A stretch of DNA of 54,734 bases from Clostridium sp. (GTDB lineage Bacteria; Bacillota; Clostridia; Clostridiales; Clostridiaceae), in contig JARLHR010000201.1 in NCBI GenBank assembly GCA_031292145.1, positions 1-54,734 of the forward strand, written 5' to 3'. Both the position numbers and the translations under genes were made by a program. Below the pieces are notes generated by a model. That model was given only the letters and a program-made list of their open reading frames with translations. It searched no databases and had not been told where the DNA came from. Position 1 is the first letter of the stretch. Every line of letters starts with the position of its first letter. Positions 51,607-54,734 of this stretch are shown piece by piece.

Positions 51607-52881
51607 TTAATTTAATAGTTTTATTTCATCACCTAATTTATACATATTAACTTGCTTGATTATAGGGTCAATGTATAATTCAGTTGCTTTATCTTTTTGT
51701 ACATTATTAAATTCCACAATGTAACCATAAGAGTCTTTTGGATCTTTATAGATACATGTAGCATTATCGTCATAAAAAATGTTGTCTTTTTGTCCCTTAA
51801 CATATTCGTAATTCATATTAAGATTGCTTGCAATTAATAAACTTTCTATTTCAGATTGACCTTTGCAATATACCTTTATACTGTTGTCTGTTCTTTCAAT
51901 ATTATATATTTCTCCTTTTGAGTTGTCTGAAAAACTAAAGTCTTTTTCATAACTTATGTTGTTAACAAGATCTTTAGGGATATTATCTTGGGGGTTATTA
52001 TTAGGAATATTAAGTTTGTCAAGGTCGCCTATTTTCATATCACAAAAGATAGGAATTATACTTATATTTTTTTCATCTTTAATAGTATCATATGTTGGTA
52101 ATGCAGATTCTAAATTGCCAATAGTGGTTTTATCGTCATCCATATAGCTTCCTCGAGAATCTATTTTATACATTTTGCCTCCAACTTTTAATAGGATTTT
52201 TGAATTCCATAAAGAATCATTATTGTCTATATTATATTCGTCCTGTTTAGGCTCAATGTAAGATATTCTTGTACCCATAACATCAGCGTCTAAGCTTTTC
52301 AGAGTATAATCAAATTGTGGTATTTTCTCAGAAACATCTTTTTGAAAGATATTTTTAAAAGAGTTTGAAAAATCTACAGGTATGTCCATTCCTATGTTAA
52401 CTTTGTAATTTGAAAGGACTACATCAACTCTCATATCTCCTTTTTCAGGATACTCTCCCGTATAATTTTCTTTTTCCAAGGTTAAGAGCATAGTTTTATC
52501 ATCTATATGCTGAGTAGAGGAGTTGTTTCCGAAGTCATAATCATTATCACCGTAAGTTACTTCAAAAAGTGAGTTACCGTGTTTGAATTCTTCAAATGCT
52601 TTGTCATTTTCTATTTTAAGAATCACTTTCAATTTATGTTTAGTAGCAATTGCCTTATCAACTGTTACCTTAATTCCATTTTCACTTACGCTTTTGTCTA
52701 TTGTTATTGAATAATCCTTAGGCTGTACAGAAGCTGCGCTATCTGTATAAGTAACACTGGCTTGTGTAGTAGTAGCAATATCAGCAGCAAAAACTGGCGA
52801 GTCCATTACTCCAATAGCAAACATAAACCCCATAACACCTAAGATTGGGCCTAAAATTTTACTTATTTTTCTATTTATCAT
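51607..52881 (-). CDS. secreted DUF4179/DUF5643-like protein, copy 1
   Basis: 424 residues; signal peptide ILGPILGVMGFMFAIGVMDS ending near PVFAAD. The mature protein follows the same plan as the adjacent copy: NGIKVTVDKAIATKHKLKVI, EVTYGDNDYDF, YPEKGDMRVDVVLSNYKVNI, then a C-terminal module with YEKDFSFSDNSKGEIYNIER and a final NMYKLGDEIKLL. About one third of residues appear shared with copy 2, showing an old tandem duplication. GGGGG lies upstream of ATG. The exported partner or ligand is unknown. Confidence 0.65.
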   Translation of the reverse strand: MINRKISKILGPILGVMGFMFAIGVMDSPVFAADIATTTQASVTYTDSAASVQPKDYSITIDKSVSENGIKVTVDKAIATKHKLKVILKIENDKAFEEFKHGNSLFEVTYGDNDYDFGNNSSTQHIDDKTMLLTLEKENYTGEYPEKGDMRVDVVLSNYKVNIGMDIPVDFSNSFKNIFQKDVSEKIPQFDYTLKSLDADVMGTRISYIEPKQDEYNIDNNDSLWNSKILLKVGGKMYKIDSRGSYMDDDKTTIGNLESALPTYDTIKDEKNISIIPIFCDMKIGDLDKLNIPNNNPQDNIPKDLVNNISYEKDFSFSDNSKGEIYNIERTDNSIKVYCKGQSEIESLLIASNLNMNYEYVKGQKDNIFYDDNATCIYKDPKDSYGYIVEFNNVQKDKATELYIDPIIKQVNMYKLGDEIKLLN

Positions 52882-53083
52882 TAATATATCCCCCTTTGCT
52901 TCATCTTGTATTAATTTACTTATAATTAGATTTAAGCCTTATAATGGTATTTTATATTAGTTTTCATATTATTACATCTTAAATTTACCATAATTTTAGA
53001 AATGAAAAGAATGTAACTTTACAGAGATTCGAGTTAGCAATAAAATAAATATATACAGTTTTAATAGATTAGGAGGAATATCA

Positions 53084-54274
53084 ATGAAATATGATTTTGA
53101 AACCTTAGTATTGAGAAAAAATGTTGGAGCAAGTAAGTGGAATTTAATGAAAAAGATTAACAGTAATGTTAATGATGATATAATACCTTTTTCAGTTGCT
53201 GATATGGAGTTTAAAAATCCGCCTGAAATTATTGAAGGACTTAAAAACTATATAGATTCCAGTATCTTTGGGTATACAGAAGCTACAGATGATTATTATA
53301 AAGCTGTTTGTAATTGGATGGAAAGAAAGCATAATTGGAAGATTGAAAAGGAATGGATTACAGAATTTTCAGGTGTTGTCCCTGCTTTGTATACAATTGT
53401 TAGATCATTAACAAAAGAAGAAGATGGTATACTTATTATGACACCAGTATATTATCCTTTTTATAAAGCAATTGCAGCAAATAAAAGAAAAATTGTAAAA
53501 ACTGAATTAAATCTCTATAAAGATCATTATGAAGTTGATTTCAGAGATTTGGAAGAAAAAGCAAAATTAGAAAGCACAAAATTATTAATTTTATGTAATC
53601 CACATAATCCAGTTGGCCGCGTCTGGAGCCAAGAAGAGTTAATCAAAATAGGTAGGATATGTATAGATAATAATGTGATTATAGTATCTGATGAAATTCA
53701 TTTTGATTTGATACTGCCTCAATTTAAGCATACAGTATTTGCAAATGTTTCTGATGAGTTTGCTGATAATTCGGTCATTTGTACGGCACCAAGTAAAACT
53801 TTTAATTTAGCAGGGCTTCAAACCTCTAATATAATTATTCCTAATAAAAAAATTAGAGATAAAGTTATGAATGAGCGTAGAACAGCTATTGGAAATTCAG
53901 GTTTAAATATTTTTGGATATAAGGCATGTGAAATTGCCTATAATGAATGTGAAGATTGGCTTAATGAACTTATAGAAGTATTAGATGAAAATAAAAAGCT
54001 TGTAGAGAATTTTATAAAAATAAATATTCCTGAAGTTAAGGTTATAGAGTTACAAGGTACATATCTTCAATGGTTAGATTTTAGAGCCTTAGAAAAAGAT
54101 CATTTAGCACTAGAAAAATTTATGCAGTCAGATGCGCAGCTTTTTCTAGATGAAGGATATATATTTGGAGATGAAGGAAAAGGCTTTGAAAGAATTAATC
54201 TAGCATGTCCTACAAAGGTTTTAGAAGAAGCATTAGATAGACTGCTAAAGGCTGTAAAAAAATGGTATAGATAA
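53084..54274 (+). CDS. MalY/PatB-type PLP C-S lyase (cystathionine beta-lyase-like aminotransferase fold)
   Basis: 396 residues, AGGAGG upstream of the ATG. FSVADMEFKNPPEIIEGLKN, GVVPALYTIVRSLTKEEDGI, LILCNPHNPVGRVWSQEEL, IIVSDEIHFDL and the PLP lysine in APSKTFNLAGLQTSN (about 235) are typical of the MalY/PatB group, which cleave cystathionine or cysteine conjugates. HNPVGR instead of HNPTGR is usual for this group. Single gene, complete; no regulatory leader seen. Confidence 0.88.
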   Translation: MKYDFETLVLRKNVGASKWNLMKKINSNVNDDIIPFSVADMEFKNPPEIIEGLKNYIDSSIFGYTEATDDYYKAVCNWMERKHNWKIEKEWITEFSGVVPALYTIVRSLTKEEDGILIMTPVYYPFYKAIAANKRKIVKTELNLYKDHYEVDFRDLEEKAKLESTKLLILCNPHNPVGRVWSQEELIKIGRICIDNNVIIVSDEIHFDLILPQFKHTVFANVSDEFADNSVICTAPSKTFNLAGLQTSNIIIPNKKIRDKVMNERRTAIGNSGLNIFGYKACEIAYNECEDWLNELIEVLDENKKLVENFIKINIPEVKVIELQGTYLQWLDFRALEKDHLALEKFMQSDAQLFLDEGYIFGDEGKGFERINLACPTKVLEEALDRLLKAVKKWYR

Positions 54275-54401
54275 ATCTTGCTAATAGTAGAGTAGGGGTT
54301 ATTTCTTTTGAATATAACCTGTATTTAACAATATATATATATAGATTTATCATGCATTTGATATGATTTAATTGTAAATCTTATCGAGGATGGTGAATTC
54401 T

Positions 54402-54551
54402 ATGACTCCAAAAGAACTAACAGAAAAAACTATAAAAGATATAATAAAAAGAAGAAAAAATTTAGATAATCAATTTTATGGATATCAAAAAGAGCGGAAT
54501 GTTAGGAAATTAAGAAACTGGAGTATAAAAGTTGGAGGCTGTCGATGGTAG
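54402..54551 (+). CDS. 49-codon small ORF, unknown
   Basis: GAGGATGG precedes ATG 54402. The product is strongly basic (TIKDIIKRRKNLDNQFYGYQ, KERNVRKLRNW) and ends GGCRW. No family recognised; it could be a truncated gene 5' end. The remaining 54275-54401 shows only A/T-rich DNA with no clear signal. Confidence 0.35.
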   Translation: MTPKELTEKTIKDIIKRRKNLDNQFYGYQKERNVRKLRNWSIKVGGCRW

Positions 54552-54595
54552 TAGAAACATATTAGAATAAAAATATAGTTATAATCTTATAAGAA

Positions 54596-54645
54596 GGGGC
54601 TGTTGCAAAACTAACATAGTTTAGTTTTGTAGCGGCTCATTTTTT
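54596..54645 (+). terminator. hairpin, possibly the outer end of an insertion sequence
   Basis: GGGGCTGTTGCAAAACTA pairs with TAGTTTTGTAGCGGCTC and is followed by ATTTTTT, giving a good terminator. GGGGCTGTTGCAAAA also looks like the terminal inverted repeat of IS1182-type elements; any such element would continue beyond the right edge. Confidence 0.5.
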
Positions 54646-54734
54646 GTGGAAATAAAAAATGTGAATTCCGAAGAACTCACATTCATTGTATAATTAACTT
54701 ATGCAACTAAATAAATCATACATTAAAAATTATA

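Overview
The window is low-GC chromosomal DNA from a Firmicute, most likely a solventogenic or nitrogen-fixing Clostridium of the C. beijerinckii type. This is an inference. It rests on strong A/T codon bias, AGGAGG-type ribosome sites, many TTG/GTG starts, long T-box and riboswitch leaders, a soluble [FeFe]-hydrogenase, a sulfite/nitrite-reductase-like protein and an AnfO-like protein. No rRNA, tRNA or CRISPR array was seen, and no complete transposase.

Layout. 0-5 kb: an MFS transporter; a TRIC/UPF0126 membrane protein behind a tandem glycine riboswitch; two decayed genes; an EamA exporter. 5-15 kb: accessory DNA with a CD3324-family protein, an M29 aminopeptidase broken by one in-frame TGA, a truncated AraC-type protein, a pair of 'QNDDGGF' helical-toroid-like proteins (the second broken by an in-frame TAG), a VOC protein, a DUF2268 putative protease overlapping a MerR/TipAS regulator, and a MerR-zinc ribbon-methyltransferase fusion beside an MFS pump. 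15-20 kb: a PLP aminotransferase and an archaeal-type valyl-tRNA synthetase, divergently transcribed, each behind a T-box whose specifier I read as GUA (Val). 20-30 kb: YhhN, zinc-ribbon/DUF2085, WYL regulator and DUF2785 genes; an orphan guanidine-I riboswitch next to an IS200/IS605-like relic and several gene remnants; two small secreted paralogues; AnfO-like, coiled-coil and TPR proteins. 31-36 kb: a complete livJHMGF branched-chain amino-acid ABC operon. 36-46 kb: a siroheme reductase-like protein, a modular [FeFe]-hydrogenase with a NuoF-derived N-terminus lacking cysteines, a DUF47-Pit phosphate pair behind 11-bp-phased TTAA repeats, a CDF cation exporter, a DUF2974 hydrolase and a metallophosphoesterase. 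46-54.7 kb: a holin-like membrane protein, a VOC protein, an archaeal-type AspRS behind a leader with two antiterminator/terminator modules (specifier GAC, Asp), an epimerase-like protein, two secreted paralogues and a MalY/PatB C-S lyase.

Three threads stand out. (1) A dispersed family of about 165-nt elements with TTAGGCACA-type inverted ends. Three full copies keep the same fold through compensatory changes and share conserved internal-loop sequences. Shortened copies are also present, one full copy lies inside a T-box leader, and a divergent relative lies inside the glycine riboswitch. I do not recognise the family. (2) Several genes are broken by single in-frame stops of all three types, pointing to recent decay or assembly error rather than recoding. 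(3) Amino-acid-sensing RNA leaders are concentrated here (three T-boxes, one glycine and one guanidine riboswitch), and both aminoacyl-tRNA synthetases are of the archaeal/eukaryal kind.
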